Source: Verrucomicrobiaceae bacterium (GTDB lineage Bacteria; Verrucomicrobiota; Verrucomicrobiia; Verrucomicrobiales; Verrucomicrobiaceae). Taken from it: a stretch of DNA of 64,000 bases. The translations under genes were made by a program, and so were the position numbers. The stretch covers positions 1-64,000 of the forward strand of contig JAIXYN010000011.1 in the NCBI GenBank assembly GCA_027490195.1, in the 5' to 3' direction. Every line of letters begins with the position of its first letter. Positions within the stretch are counted from its first letter, which is position 1. The notes beneath the pieces were generated by a model that was given only the letters and a program-made list of their open reading frames with translations, had not been told where the DNA came from and did no database searches. This document shows, one piece after another, positions 1 to 8,749 of this stretch.

Positions 1-1680
1 AAAAAAACTCGCCTTGGCGAGCCAGATTTCATCTCGGCGTCGCTGCTTCCGTCTGTGCGTGCCTTTTGAGCTTCATCTCGTGGCATCATGGTGCCATCGG
101 CCTTGTTTTGGCCTCGTTGCGCCCCTTTCACGCCGCCTTGGGCAGTGCGCCGAGCAGCTCGCCGAAGGTTTTGAGCTTGAGCGCGCGCTTGAGGTTGTAG
201 GCCAGGGCGCTGAGATGGAACTCGCCTGTGACCTTTTCCAGTCCGCGCGTCAAAAAGTCGCCATGCCCCCATTGCTTGAGCGTGCCAAACACATGCTCGA
301 CCACCTCGCGTCTGCGCGCGCTCATGGCGGTCCGTCCCGCCATCCTTGCGGCGGCTCGCTCCAGCACCGCCTCATTGCGCAGCCGCTGGATCGTCCGGTA
401 TTTTCCTGCGGTGCACTGTGCTTTGAGCGGGCACTTCCGGCACGCGGCTTCATTGGCATACAGCAGGTGCTGCCTGCCCTTCTTCCGGTTGCAGGTGCCC
501 CGCAGCTTGAGGCGTTCTCCCTGGGGACATTGATATTCGTCGGCCGCTGCGTCGTAGCTGAAGCGTTCCTTGGCAAACACCTTCCTGCCGTCCTTGCTGC
601 TGCGCCCGCTGGTGCTGCCTTGCGCAGGCACGTAGGTGGTGATGCCGGCGTTCTCGCAGGCCTCAAGCTCGTCGGCCGAGTGGTAGCCTTTGTCGGCGAC
701 CACCTCCAGACTGGTTACATTGAGCTGATCTTTGGCGGCCTGGGCGATGGCTCCAAGCTGGTCGCGATCACAGGCTGACTGCACCACTTCCGCAGTGGCG
801 ATGAGATCATGCTTCGCATCCACGGCGACCTGCACGTTGTAGCCGATGAAGTACCCGCCACGCTGGGTGTCGCGCATCTTGCGGGCATCGGCGTCAGTCA
901 GCGAGACCTCGGTCTGAGCGCTCTTCTCCATCCCTTGGAGCAGTGCGGCATGCTCTTCGCGGCTGGCACGCAGCCGTGCGATTTTTTCGGCCATGGTCTC
1001 AGTGCTCTTGTTCTTGTCACCTGCAGGTGGGGAGGGTGGCGGTGGTGGTGGCGGCCCCTGTTCGGCGTCCTGGGTGTCGAGTTCGCGCAGGTACTCGTCA
1101 ATGCGCCCGTCGATGTGCTTGATGACCTCGCGCAGCTGCTCGGCGTTGAAGTGCCGGCGCTGGCCGTTGCTGGCCTTGAACTTGCTGCCGTCGATGGCGA
1201 CGAGCTCTGCGCCGAAGAGTTCGAGCTTGCGGCACATCAGATTGAACTCGCGCAGCACTTCCTTGAAGAGCTTGCGGTTGTCCTTGCGGAAATCGGCGAT
1301 GGTCTTGAAGTCCGGGCGCAGGCCACGCAGCAGCCAGATGACCTCCAGGTTGCGCGCGGCCTCGGCTTCCAGACGGCGGCTGGAGCGGATGCGGTTGAGG
1401 TAGCCGTAGAGATAGAGCTTGAGCAGGTCGGCGGGATGATAGGCAGGACGTCCGGTGTTCTTGGGGATGCTGCGGGCAAAGCCGAGTTTTTTGAAATCGA
1501 GCGACTCGGCATACGCATCCATGAAGCGCACCGCCGCTTCGACGGCGACGTAGTCGTCCAGACAGGGCGGCAGCATCTGCACTTCGCCGCGATCAGTTCC
1601 TCGAAGGTGGCTCATGCCCATTTAGATGCGCATGAACATGTCAGCGGTCAAATATGAGAAGGAGTTTTCACACAGCCTGT
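1..1680 (-). mobile_element. IS1182-family insertion sequence (left end outside window)
   Basis: The element carries one transposase gene and has inserted in a sulfatase gene. Read on the minus strand, the sulfatase frame runs into a terminus that begins near GGCTGTGTGAAAACTCC (about 1664-1680). At the other side the window opens with AAAAAAACTCGCC, which resembles the same terminus with its first few bases cut off by the window edge. This suggests imperfect terminal inverted repeats sharing AAAACTC. The exact right boundary is uncertain by a few bases (about 1677-1682), and the target duplication cannot be checked because the left flank is missing. Confidence 0.7.
128..1621 (-). CDS. IS1182-family transposase
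   Basis: A DDE transposase of 497 residues, about the usual length for IS1182-type elements. The N-terminal DUF772-like region (residues about 15-110, with GRPAYHPADLLKLYLYGYLN) is followed by the RNase H-like catalytic core. Likely acidic catalytic residues are the Asp in VAIDGSKFKA, the Asp in VVADKGYHSADEL, and a Glu in the C-terminal REVVEHVFGTLKQW. A proline-rich linker lies near residues 190-200. The gene is intact, so the element may still be mobile. ATG codons at 1621 and 1615 are both possible starts; neither has a clear ribosome binding site. It fills most of the insertion sequence. Confidence 0.9.
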   Translation of the reverse strand: MGMSHLRGTDRGEVQMLPPCLDDYVAVEAAVRFMDAYAESLDFKKLGFARSIPKNTGRPAYHPADLLKLYLYGYLNRIRSSRRLEAEAARNLEVIWLLRGLRPDFKTIADFRKDNRKLFKEVLREFNLMCRKLELFGAELVAIDGSKFKASNGQRRHFNAEQLREVIKHIDGRIDEYLRELDTQDAEQGPPPPPPPSPPAGDKNKSTETMAEKIARLRASREEHAALLQGMEKSAQTEVSLTDADARKMRDTQRGGYFIGYNVQVAVDAKHDLIATAEVVQSACDRDQLGAIAQAAKDQLNVTSLEVVADKGYHSADELEACENAGITTYVPAQGSTSGRSSKDGRKVFAKERFSYDAAADEYQCPQGERLKLRGTCNRKKGRQHLLYANEAACRKCPLKAQCTAGKYRTIQRLRNEAVLERAAARMAGRTAMSARRREVVEHVFGTLKQWGHGDFLTRGLEKVTGEFHLSALAYNLKRALKLKTFGELLGALPKAA

Positions 1681-2675
1681 AAAGGCGGGACTACAATACT
1701 ACCAGAGGCGGCGAGAGCGGTGGGCAGGACATCGAGCTGGATGACAGGTTCGTCACTGACACGACCAGCGGGTATGTGACCTTTCCATGCGGCCAGCCAA
1801 GAGACGCGGATGCCGCCTTCCCAGACGAACCACTTGTGGCCGCGCAGGCCGCCCATCTCGGCGTTTTGATAAGCGCCGCCGTTGTCGCTGATGAGGAAGA
1901 TAAGGGTGTTTTCCTCCTGCTGCAGTTCGCGCAGTTTGGTCATCACGGTGCCGATGGCTTCGTCGGCTTCCGCAGCGAGCGCGGCGTAGGCAGCATCGTG
2001 TTTGGGCAGGTGCTTGAATTTTTCCAGCCACTTCTCGGAAGCCACGTGAGGGGAGTGTACGGCATTGAAGGACAACATGAGGAGCCAGGGCTTGTCATGA
2101 TTCGCCTCCATGAAATTGACCGACTCGCGCGCATACACCGGCGAGGTGATCGGTGCGCTGGCGAGGTCTTCGACCAAATCTTTGCCACGATAAAACGCGG
2201 GGCCTTTGCCTTCGCCGAGATTACCGACGGTGCCCATGGCGAAATCAAACCCGCGTGCCGTGGGCATGAACTCCGGACTGGTGTCCCCGAGGTGCCATTT
2301 GCCGACGATGCCGGTGGTGTAGCCTGCGGCTTTGAGATGCTGCGCGATCGTGGTCTCGCTGAGAAGGAGTTCGCGGCCTGCTTTGGTAGGATTGGCATCA
2401 TGGCCGGTGCGTGCCTGGTAGCGGCCCGTCATTAAACCAACACGGCCCGGTGAGCACACGCAGCCGGAGGAGTAGCCGCTGGTGAAACGCATGCCGCCTG
2501 CGGCCAGGGCATCCATGTTCGGCGTGGGAACCATTTTCCCGCCATAACAGCCGGGCTGTGCCCAGCCCATGTCATCGAGATAAAAAATGAGGATATTAGG
2601 CTTTGCCGCAGCGGGCGCGGACGAGAGCAACGCGGCGGCAAAACAGAGCAGGAGGGCGAATATTTTCATGAGCAC
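1668..2675 (-). pseudogene. Secreted arylsulfatase, C-terminally truncated by the IS element
   Basis: This is the N-terminal two thirds of a sulfatase that would hydrolyse sulfate esters, probably on polysaccharides. A signal peptide covers residues about 1-24 (ending PAAAK). It is followed by the metal-binding DDMGW motif and the active-site C-S-P-G-R in VCSPGRVGLMTGRY, where a Cys would be converted to formylglycine; the common form is CxPSR, so Gly replaces Ser. Another metal site is seen in FLISDNGG. Sulfatases of this kind usually have 450-500 residues, but the frame stops after 335. The last few residues (about LQAV) are encoded by the insertion-sequence end, so the C-terminal subdomain is lost. 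Formylglycine-sulfatase chemistry is family knowledge; the substrate is unknown. Confidence 0.85.
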
Positions 2676-2712
2676 CCTCCGAACGATGCCACACGATCAT
2701 TGTATCAACGGA

Positions 2713-5508
2713 TCACTCCTTCGCGGAGCGCAGGCGTAGGTGCGCAGCCTCAGTCACGGCTGCGGCCAGCTCATCGAGCTGCTCACGGTCCGTGATTTTC
2801 TGATTGTGCTTGTCCTGCACGTAAACGGCGTCAATGGCGACGCCTTTTTCCGTGCTGATGCGCGCGTGGGTGACGTTGTGGCCGAGGCTGCCGATGGCCA
2901 TGAAGATGTCATAGAGCAGGCCGAGGCGGTCCACGAGTTGGAGTTCCAGCACGGTCTGGTCCGGCGAGAGGTTGTTGTTCACGTAAATGCGCTGCGGGAT
3001 TTCCGCGCCGATCTCATCGAGCATGGTGATCGACTTGCCGAGCTTCTGGATGATCGCATTACCGAAATCAAACATCTGTCCGCCGAAGGCTTTGCGCACC
3101 GATTCTTCGACACGATGGCGCGCGCTCTTGGTGGTGACGGCGGCGAAGTTCGTGTTGCAGACGCGGAAGGTGTCCAGCACGAGGTGGTCGGCGCGCTGGT
3201 AGAGGTCGGCGCTGAGAATGTTGATGCTTTCCGCCGCTAGGGCACCGGAAATGCGTGCGAGGAGCAGGTGGCGGTCCCAGCAGACGACGGTGAGTTCGCT
3301 GTAGCCCTGGTCCACGTGATCCACCCAGGCCATGACGGGCAGCAGTCCTGCGGCGGCTTCTTCACGGATGAGCTGCTCAAAGAACAGCCGGAACTGGCGC
3401 AGGTGTGTGGCGATGAGCTCGGCCTCGCGGAAATTGAAGTAGGAGGGCGGCATGTGGCGGAAGTGCGCGTCCACCTCCGCTTCGAATCCGGCGCCGAGGC
3501 GGCGCGTCACTTCCTTTTTCAGATCCGCCAGCGGCACCTGCACATTGCGCATGAAATCCGCCGGCGCGTTCATGAAACGCAGCGTACTGTGATAGAGCTG
3601 ACGAATGGAGGCCTCCTTGTAGCCTGACCAGCTCTTGTCGCTGGTGCCCTTCGAGTCCGCATAGGTCATCAGCAGCAACGTGTCGAGGTTCTCCTTGGTC
3701 CGCACGATGCTGACAAACTCCTCGATGACCTGCGGATCATCCAGACTTTTGGTCGTGGCGGTGCGGTACATCAGCAGGTGATTGTCGACGAGGAAGAGCA
3801 GCAGCCTGCGGCGCTCGCCCTTGACCTGCAGACGGCGGGAGACTGCGGCGGCGAGTGTGGTGCTTTCATCGCTGTGCGTCTTCTTGTTGGCCGCACGACC
3901 TGCGTCATGCAGCAAGAGTGCAAGGTACAGCACGTAGGGCTGCTGTAGATCGTGAAACAACTGCTGAAAGAGGTCCACGCCCTTCAGGGTGGGATCACTT
4001 AGCTCATCGAGTTTATCGATCGTGCGCAGCGTGTGCTCGTCCGCCGTGTAGAGATGGAAGAACTCATGCTGCACCAGATTGGTGAGCGCACCAAACTCCG
4101 GCATGAAGCGGCCGAGGAAGCCGACGCGGTGCATCTGGCGCAGCGTGCGTGCCGCATCGCCTTTGTGGGAGAGGATCGTCTCAAAGGTCTCGCGGTTGGC
4201 CTTGTTATAGCGGAAGCTGGTGTCCACCAGCCGGAAGTTTTCCTGAATGAGCTGGAACAAATCCGGGCTGAGGCGCAGGTGGCGTTTCTGCGTGTGGAGG
4301 AAGAGACGCATCAAGCGCTCGGGGTCGTCCTTGAAGATGGACGGGCTTTCTGCATAGACGCGCTCGTGCTTGCGGTGGAAGCCGTCAAAGCTTTCCTGCT
4401 CTTTTTCAGCCTTCCGCCGCGCCATGAAGCCTATCAGCTTGTTCTGCGTGCGGGTTTCCAGTGCTTGCAGGTGGAAGCGATCCATCACCTCATTGCTGCG
4501 CTGCAAAATGTCGCGCGTGGCCGTGTAATAGCCGTGCATCAGCGCCTCGATGCGGCGCAGGATGCGTTTGTGGCGGTAGCCCAGATTGGTGGCTACCGGC
4601 CCCTGCAGACGCAAAGTTAAGAGGTCTTCGGCGCGCTTTTCAGTGTAGTGCATTTCGTTGCGCACACGCAGGATGAATTCATAGCCCTGCTCCACTTCCT
4701 TCCAGCCCGCCTTGGAGATCAGGCCGAGGGCGACGAGATCCTTGGGGTTCAGCGTGCGATGCCGCGCATACGTCATCCAGATCAGGTTCTGGTAGTCGCG
4801 CAGGCCGCCGCAGCCGTTTTTCACATGAGGCTCCTGCACGAAAGGCGTGTTCTCATACTTGGTGTGGCGGGTGTTCAGATCGATCTGCCGCAGCTTCAAA
4901 AAGTCCCCTTCCTGCCCGTCCATGCATTCCGCGTCAAAGCGGGAGCGGAACTCCTCAAAGGCCGTCTTTTGGCCGGTGACGAGGCGCACCTCCATCAGCG
5001 CGGTCTTGGTCTCCATGCTCTCATTCGCCAGCTTGATGCACTCGCCCACGCAGCGTGAACCATGGCCGACCTTGAGCTTTAGATCGTAAAAATAGAGCAG
5101 GAAGTCGCGGATGAGCTGCACGACTTCGGTGGACACTTTGCCGCTGTTGCCAGGAAACATGAAGGTGAGGTCCACATCGCTGCCCGGACTCATCACCCGC
5201 CGCCCGTAGCCGCCGTGCGCGGTCACGCTCACATTGAGTTTGGCACGCACCGCGGGGTCCAGTGCCGACACAGTCTCCTCCCAGAGGATGCGCACCAGCA
5301 GATCCATCACGTCCGAGCGCATGCGGCAGATTTCCGCACCGCTGAAACTGCCGGAACGGTGCCGCTGCTTGATGCGCTGCTCCTTGATCTTGAGGAAGCG
5401 CTTCGCCTGACGCAGTGTTTCGGTGCGTCCGCGCGGCAGCTTGTCCTCGGGCGGGAAAAATTTCTGCGCACTTTTGTTCAGGTGCCGCAGGTATTCGCGT
5501 TCGGTCAT
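2713..5508 (-). CDS. glnD: [Protein-PII] uridylyltransferase / uridylyl-removing enzyme
   Basis: GlnD senses glutamine and adds or removes UMP on PII signalling proteins, thereby controlling nitrogen assimilation. The 931-residue length is normal. The order of domains is an N-terminal nucleotidyltransferase (residues about 70-200, with GGYGRRVMSPGSDVDL at 99-114 giving the GG and DxD catalytic motif), the GlnD linker region, an HD phosphohydrolase domain (LALLLHDAGRAANKKTHSDE), and two C-terminal ACT domains (starting TVVCWDRHLLLARISGAL and QLVDRLGLLYDIFMAIG). It lies 11 bases after apt on the same strand and is probably cotranscribed. The HD motif shows HDAGR rather than the common HDIAKG, but the metal-binding residues are there. 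Confidence 0.93.
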   Translation of the reverse strand: MTEREYLRHLNKSAQKFFPPEDKLPRGRTETLRQAKRFLKIKEQRIKQRHRSGSFSGAEICRMRSDVMDLLVRILWEETVSALDPAVRAKLNVSVTAHGGYGRRVMSPGSDVDLTFMFPGNSGKVSTEVVQLIRDFLLYFYDLKLKVGHGSRCVGECIKLANESMETKTALMEVRLVTGQKTAFEEFRSRFDAECMDGQEGDFLKLRQIDLNTRHTKYENTPFVQEPHVKNGCGGLRDYQNLIWMTYARHRTLNPKDLVALGLISKAGWKEVEQGYEFILRVRNEMHYTEKRAEDLLTLRLQGPVATNLGYRHKRILRRIEALMHGYYTATRDILQRSNEVMDRFHLQALETRTQNKLIGFMARRKAEKEQESFDGFHRKHERVYAESPSIFKDDPERLMRLFLHTQKRHLRLSPDLFQLIQENFRLVDTSFRYNKANRETFETILSHKGDAARTLRQMHRVGFLGRFMPEFGALTNLVQHEFFHLYTADEHTLRTIDKLDELSDPTLKGVDLFQQLFHDLQQPYVLYLALLLHDAGRAANKKTHSDESTTLAAAVSRRLQVKGERRRLLLFLVDNHLLMYRTATTKSLDDPQVIEEFVSIVRTKENLDTLLLMTYADSKGTSDKSWSGYKEASIRQLYHSTLRFMNAPADFMRNVQVPLADLKKEVTRRLGAGFEAEVDAHFRHMPPSYFNFREAELIATHLRQFRLFFEQLIREEAAAGLLPVMAWVDHVDQGYSELTVVCWDRHLLLARISGALAAESINILSADLYQRADHLVLDTFRVCNTNFAAVTTKSARHRVEESVRKAFGGQMFDFGNAIIQKLGKSITMLDEIGAEIPQRIYVNNNLSPDQTVLELQLVDRLGLLYDIFMAIGSLGHNVTHARISTEKGVAIDAVYVQDKHNQKITDREQLDELAAAVTEAAHLRLRSAKE

Positions 5509-5519
5509 TGCAGCAGAGG

Positions 5520-6053
5520 TCAGTAAGTGATCAGTGAGTGAACCGGGCCGGAGCCACTCACTTTTTCGCGCCCACCGAGGAACGCCAGTTCAATGAAAAA
5601 CGTGCTGCCCAGCACCTTGCCGCCCGCCTGCTCGATGAGATGCAGAGCCGCAGCCGCCGTGCCGCCCGTGGCCAGCAGATCATCCGCCAGCAGCACCGTT
5701 TCACCGGGAGCGATGGCATCCAGGTGCATCTCGACCGAGTTGGTGCCGTATTCGAGCGAGTAATCAACGCCACGCGTCTGCCAGGGCAGCTTGCCCTTCT
5801 TGCGCACCGGAATGAAGCCCGCGCCGAGGCGTTCTGCGATCAGCGCACCAAAGATGAAGCCCCGGGCGTCAATGCCGACGACCTTGTCCACCTGGGTAAT
5901 ACCTGTGCCCTCGATCATGCCATCAATCGTCTGCGCCAGCAGTGTCGGGTTGGCCAGTACCGGGGTGATGTCTTTGAAAAGAATGCCGGGATTGGGGAAA
6001 TCAGGGACGTCACGAATGGTGCGGCGGATGCTGTCGAGAATGTCGGGGGCCAT
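5520..6053 (-). CDS. apt: Adenine phosphoribosyltransferase
   Basis: This enzyme salvages adenine by condensing it with PRPP to AMP in the cytosol. The 177-residue length is typical. The N-terminal IRDVPDFPNPGILFKDITP is characteristic of Apt. The PRPP-binding loop is VLLADDLLATGGTAAA and the flexible-loop region is PVRKKGKLPW. The ATG at 6053 is chosen because IRRTIRDVPDFP begins a few residues later, as in other Apt proteins. It is the first gene of an apparent apt-glnD pair. Confidence 0.95.
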   Translation of the reverse strand: MAPDILDSIRRTIRDVPDFPNPGILFKDITPVLANPTLLAQTIDGMIEGTGITQVDKVVGIDARGFIFGALIAERLGAGFIPVRKKGKLPWQTRGVDYSLEYGTNSVEMHLDAIAPGETVLLADDLLATGGTAAAALHLIEQAGGKVLGSTFFIELAFLGGREKVSGSGPVHSLITY

Positions 6054-6110
6054 GCCCTGCGATCATGGAGGAGATGCGGGGATGCGCAAGCGTCATGCGC
6101 CAGCATGAAT

Positions 6111-6150
6111 CTTCCTCCTGCTCGTCCTCCTACTCCTACTCGTCCTCGAT
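6111..6150. repeat. Degenerate CTCCTA/CTCGTC hexamer repeat upstream of apt
   Basis: The plus strand is almost purely pyrimidine in a period of about six bases (units such as CTCCTA, CTCGTC, CTCCTG). The minus strand reads as GAGGAC/GAGTAG-like units upstream of apt. It contains stop codons, so it is not coding. It may be a slippage tract or a decayed dispersed repeat. Confidence 0.5.
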
Positions 6151-6166
6151 CCAAGCCCGCCCGCCA

Positions 6167-6406
6167 TCAACCAGCGAGACCAAACTTCAACAGCACCTGT
6201 TCATGTGACTTCACCCGACCGGCTGCGATGTCCGCCAGACCGCTTTCGATCTTCTGCCGGACGTAGATTTCATACATCAAATCGTCCCAGGAGGCAGATT
6301 CAGGCAGACCACGGACCAGCTTGGGCCTTGATTCCTGAAGTGTGAGGTTTGACGGCAGACATGCCAAAATAGGAGCACATCTCCGCCAGACTGACAATCC
6401 GCCCAC
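6167..6406 (-). CDS. Small antitoxin-like protein (unpaired)
   Basis: A protein of up to 79 residues. Its C-terminal 45 residues (ASWDDLMYEIYVRQKIESGL then GRVKSHEQVLLKFG) match a common family of small antitoxin-like or addiction-module proteins with the pattern DLMYxIYVRxKIExG..GRxxxHExV. No RelE/ParE-type toxin is found directly next to it. The open frame begins at a GTG (6406), but the first 13 residues look non-native. A TTG at 6367, preceded by GGAG about 12 bases upstream, would give a more typical 66-residue protein. The function as an antitoxin is inferred only from the family. Confidence 0.6.
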   Translation of the reverse strand: MGGLSVWRRCAPILACLPSNLTLQESRPKLVRGLPESASWDDLMYEIYVRQKIESGLADIAAGRVKSHEQVLLKFGLAG

Positions 6407-6463
6407 AACGTGTTCACCCTTGCAGAAACGTCACAAGCCCGCGAGTATCCCTCCCCTCTTTTC

Positions 6464-7243
6464 ATGCCTGCCTCCCAGCAACTGCTTCTTGCCGCCACGC
6501 TCATCTTTGTGGGCGCACTCGTGCAGGCATTGCTGGCGCTCAAGGCGGGTGCCTGGAAGCAGGCGCGGGCGCAGTTCTTCCTCATGGCGCTGGGTTTTGC
6601 GCTGCAGACCGGTTTTATCTACCTGCGCGGGGAGGAAGTACGCCAGTGCCCTATCAAGAGTCTGCCGGACATCTTGGTTTTCATAGCCTGGAGCATTGTG
6701 CTGCTGTATTTCCTTGTTGGTCCGGCGTTCCGGCTGTCGCTGCTCGGGGTGTTTACTGCGCCGCTGGTCACCCTAATGCAGGTTATGGCATTCGCGAACG
6801 GCTTCGCGCCCTACAAGCCCAAGGGTCCCATCAATGCGCTGGTGGAGCTGCACATCGCGCTGGCCCTCATCTCCTACGCGGCCTTCGCCCTGGCCTGCAT
6901 CACCGGCGTGATGTATCTCGTGCAGGAGCGCATGCTGAAGCGGCACCAAATCGGCGGCCTGTTTTACCAATTGCCGCCCATTCAGGGACTCGCGCACGCC
7001 ATCCAGCGCCTCGTACGCCTCGGCCTGCTGCTGCTGAGCATCGCCCTGGGCATTTCCTTTGCCCTGCATTTGCCCATGACGAAGACCGGCCACGTCGTCT
7101 TCGCCTGGATCGTGTGGGGGCTGTATGCGGTGATCTCCCTCCTGATGTGGAAGCATTTCACCTCCCCGCGCAAGACCGCGTGGCTGGCCGTCATCGGCTT
7201 CATTCTGCCGTTCATCTCTTTGTGGATCGTCACGCATGCCTGA
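6464..7243 (+). CDS. CcsA/HemX-like cytochrome c assembly membrane protein
   Basis: A polytopic inner-membrane protein of 259 residues with about eight predicted hydrophobic helices, of the CcsA/HemX (cytochrome c assembly, PF01578) type. Members either deliver haem for cytochrome c maturation (CcsA) or influence glutamyl-tRNA reductase levels (HemX). Its position immediately before hemA, with an 8-base overlap, favours a HemX-like assignment. The conserved region VELHIALALISYAAFALACI holds a His that could contact haem. The ATG at 6464 is preferred to a GTG at 6410 because the intervening residues are hydrophilic and unlike the family. Confidence 0.8.
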   Translation: MPASQQLLLAATLIFVGALVQALLALKAGAWKQARAQFFLMALGFALQTGFIYLRGEEVRQCPIKSLPDILVFIAWSIVLLYFLVGPAFRLSLLGVFTAPLVTLMQVMAFANGFAPYKPKGPINALVELHIALALISYAAFALACITGVMYLVQERMLKRHQIGGLFYQLPPIQGLAHAIQRLVRLGLLLLSIALGISFALHLPMTKTGHVVFAWIVWGLYAVISLLMWKHFTSPRKTAWLAVIGFILPFISLWIVTHA

Positions 7244-8306
7244 GCCGACGGACATTCGCAGCGGCCTCGTTTGTGTGGGCCTGAACTACAAAACCACCCC
7301 CGTCGAGGTGCGTGAGCGCCTCGCGTTTCCCGAGGCGCAGGTTCCCGCTGCTGTGGAGCAGGTGCGCGGGCTACCGGGCTTTGAAGAAAGCGTCGTCCTC
7401 AGCACCTGCAATCGCGTGGAGCTCTACGCCACGCATGGCCTGCCCAGTGGCAAGGACGGCCACGCCGCTCTGCGCCAATACCTCATCGAACGCTTCGAAC
7501 TCCAGCCCGAGCACGCGGAAGCCTTGGTGCTTTACAATCTCGACTCCGCCGAGGCGGCGCGGCACCTTTTCCGCGTGGTCAGCGGGCTCGACTCCATGGT
7601 GCTGGGCGAGACAGAAATCTTCGGCCAGGTCAAAGCGGCCTACAAAGTCGCCCTCGACACCGGGACGACCAGCCGTGCCCTCAACAAGCTCTTCCAGCAG
7701 GCATTCACTGTGGGTAAAAAGGTGCGCAACGAGACCACCATCCAGCGGGGCTCCACCAGCGTGGGCAGCGTGGCAGTGGATCTGGCGGAGAAGGTGCATG
7801 ATCTCAAGGAGTGCCGCGTCATGCTCGTCGGTGCCGGGGAGATGAGCCGCACCTGCGCGCAGAGCCTGCTCTCACGCGGGGCCAAAAGCATCATCGTCTC
7901 CAACCGCAGCTACGACAAAGCCGTGGAGCTCGCCACAGAGATGAAGGGCCGCGCCATGAAGTTTGATGAATGGGAACATGCCCTTCATGAGGTGGACGTG
8001 ATCATCTCCAGCACCAGCGCCCCGCATTTTGTCATCAAGCCCGAGCAGATCGACCAGGTGATGCGCAAGCGCCGCTGGGAGCCCCTGCTCATCATCGACA
8101 TCGCCGTGCCGCGTGATGTGGACCCGGCGGTGAACAACATCGAAGGCGTCTATCTCTACGACATCGACGCCCTCCAGGCCATCGCCGACGAAGGCCGCCG
8201 GGAGCGCCTGCGCCAGCTGGCCTCCTGCGAGCGTATCATCGAAGAACAGCTTGAAAAATACGGCTTTCTCAAGTCTCCCGGCAGTGGCGGTCTCAAGCTG
8301 GCCTGA
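7236..8306 (+). CDS. hemA: Glutamyl-tRNA reductase
   Basis: Catalyses the NADPH-dependent reduction of glutamyl-tRNA to glutamate-1-semialdehyde, the first committed step of C5 tetrapyrrole synthesis. Diagnostic motifs are GLNYKTTPVEVRERLAF at the N-terminus, the catalytic Cys in VLSTCNRVELYA, and SGLDSMVLGETEIFGQVK. The NADPH-binding Rossmann domain has VMLVGAGEMS. At 356 residues it is shorter than the usual 410-430; the missing part is at the C-terminal dimerisation helix. Its start overlaps the stop of the upstream membrane gene. hemC follows one cassette later. Confidence 0.95.
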   Translation: MPEPTDIRSGLVCVGLNYKTTPVEVRERLAFPEAQVPAAVEQVRGLPGFEESVVLSTCNRVELYATHGLPSGKDGHAALRQYLIERFELQPEHAEALVLYNLDSAEAARHLFRVVSGLDSMVLGETEIFGQVKAAYKVALDTGTTSRALNKLFQQAFTVGKKVRNETTIQRGSTSVGSVAVDLAEKVHDLKECRVMLVGAGEMSRTCAQSLLSRGAKSIIVSNRSYDKAVELATEMKGRAMKFDEWEHALHEVDVIISSTSAPHFVIKPEQIDQVMRKRRWEPLLIIDIAVPRDVDPAVNNIEGVYLYDIDALQAIADEGRRERLRQLASCERIIEEQLEKYGFLKSPGSGGLKLA

Positions 8307-8317
8307 CCGGCCCGGGG

Positions 8318-8334
8318 GCAAGGATGCCCCTTGC
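8318..8334 (+). other. Hairpin just after hemA
   Basis: GCAAGG-ATGCC-CCTTGC forms a six-base-pair stem 12 bases after the hemA stop; a competing stem GGGGCA-AGGA-TGCCCC overlaps it. There is no T-run, so it is not a classical terminator. It covers an ATG at 8324 that would otherwise be a candidate start for the next gene. Confidence 0.35.
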
Positions 8335-8365
8335 TGATTCCGGCCGCCCGGTGCATCTTGGCACC

Positions 8366-8749
8366 ATGTCAGTCGCCATCGAGACACCGCAGAGTGCATC
8401 GGACGAAGTCCCGATGTTCCCGCCTTGGCTCGACTTGCCGCCGAATTATTTGGTGCAGGACTGGATTCGCTGGCAAAAAGGCAAGATCGTTGCCGCACGA
8501 CTGCGTCAACAGCCCCAGCTTATGCAGAAGGGCATTCACTGGCTGCTGCGGGATCAAGAGGCCCATTCCGCTCACGATGCGGAATGGCTAGAACTGCTGC
8601 AGGCGGGAGATGTGGAGTCCGTGGCCAAGATTTTGGAAGACGCGGGAGACACCGGGCAGAGACTTCGTTCTGGCATGCCCTTCAAGGGCGAGCCCTTCGT
8701 AACGCACCAGGAAATGGAGACCCTTCGTGAAAGAGCTTACGCAGTCTGA
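8366..8749 (+). CDS. Hypothetical protein, first gene of a two-gene cassette
   Basis: A soluble protein of 127 residues that I do not recognise. It is acidic and helical, with no signal peptide or membrane segment. A central basic stretch (IRWQKGKIVAARLRQQPQL) could contact nucleic acid. The start is uncertain: ATG at 8324 lies in a hairpin, ATG at 8366 gives MSVAIETPQ, and ATG at 8414 gives MFPPWLDLPP. It overlaps the next gene by 23 bases, so the two are translationally coupled. Together they separate hemA from hemC. By analogy with nucleotidyltransferase toxin-antitoxin pairs, this could be the small partner of the downstream DUF6036 protein, but that is inference. Confidence 0.6.
   Translation: MSVAIETPQSASDEVPMFPPWLDLPPNYLVQDWIRWQKGKIVAARLRQQPQLMQKGIHWLLRDQEAHSAHDAEWLELLQAGDVESVAKILEDAGDTGQRLRSGMPFKGEPFVTHQEMETLRERAYAV

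Noticed and set aside
14..778. Long open frame on the plus strand
   Set aside because: It is the antisense shadow of the transposase gene; GC-rich codons leave few stops on the opposite strand.
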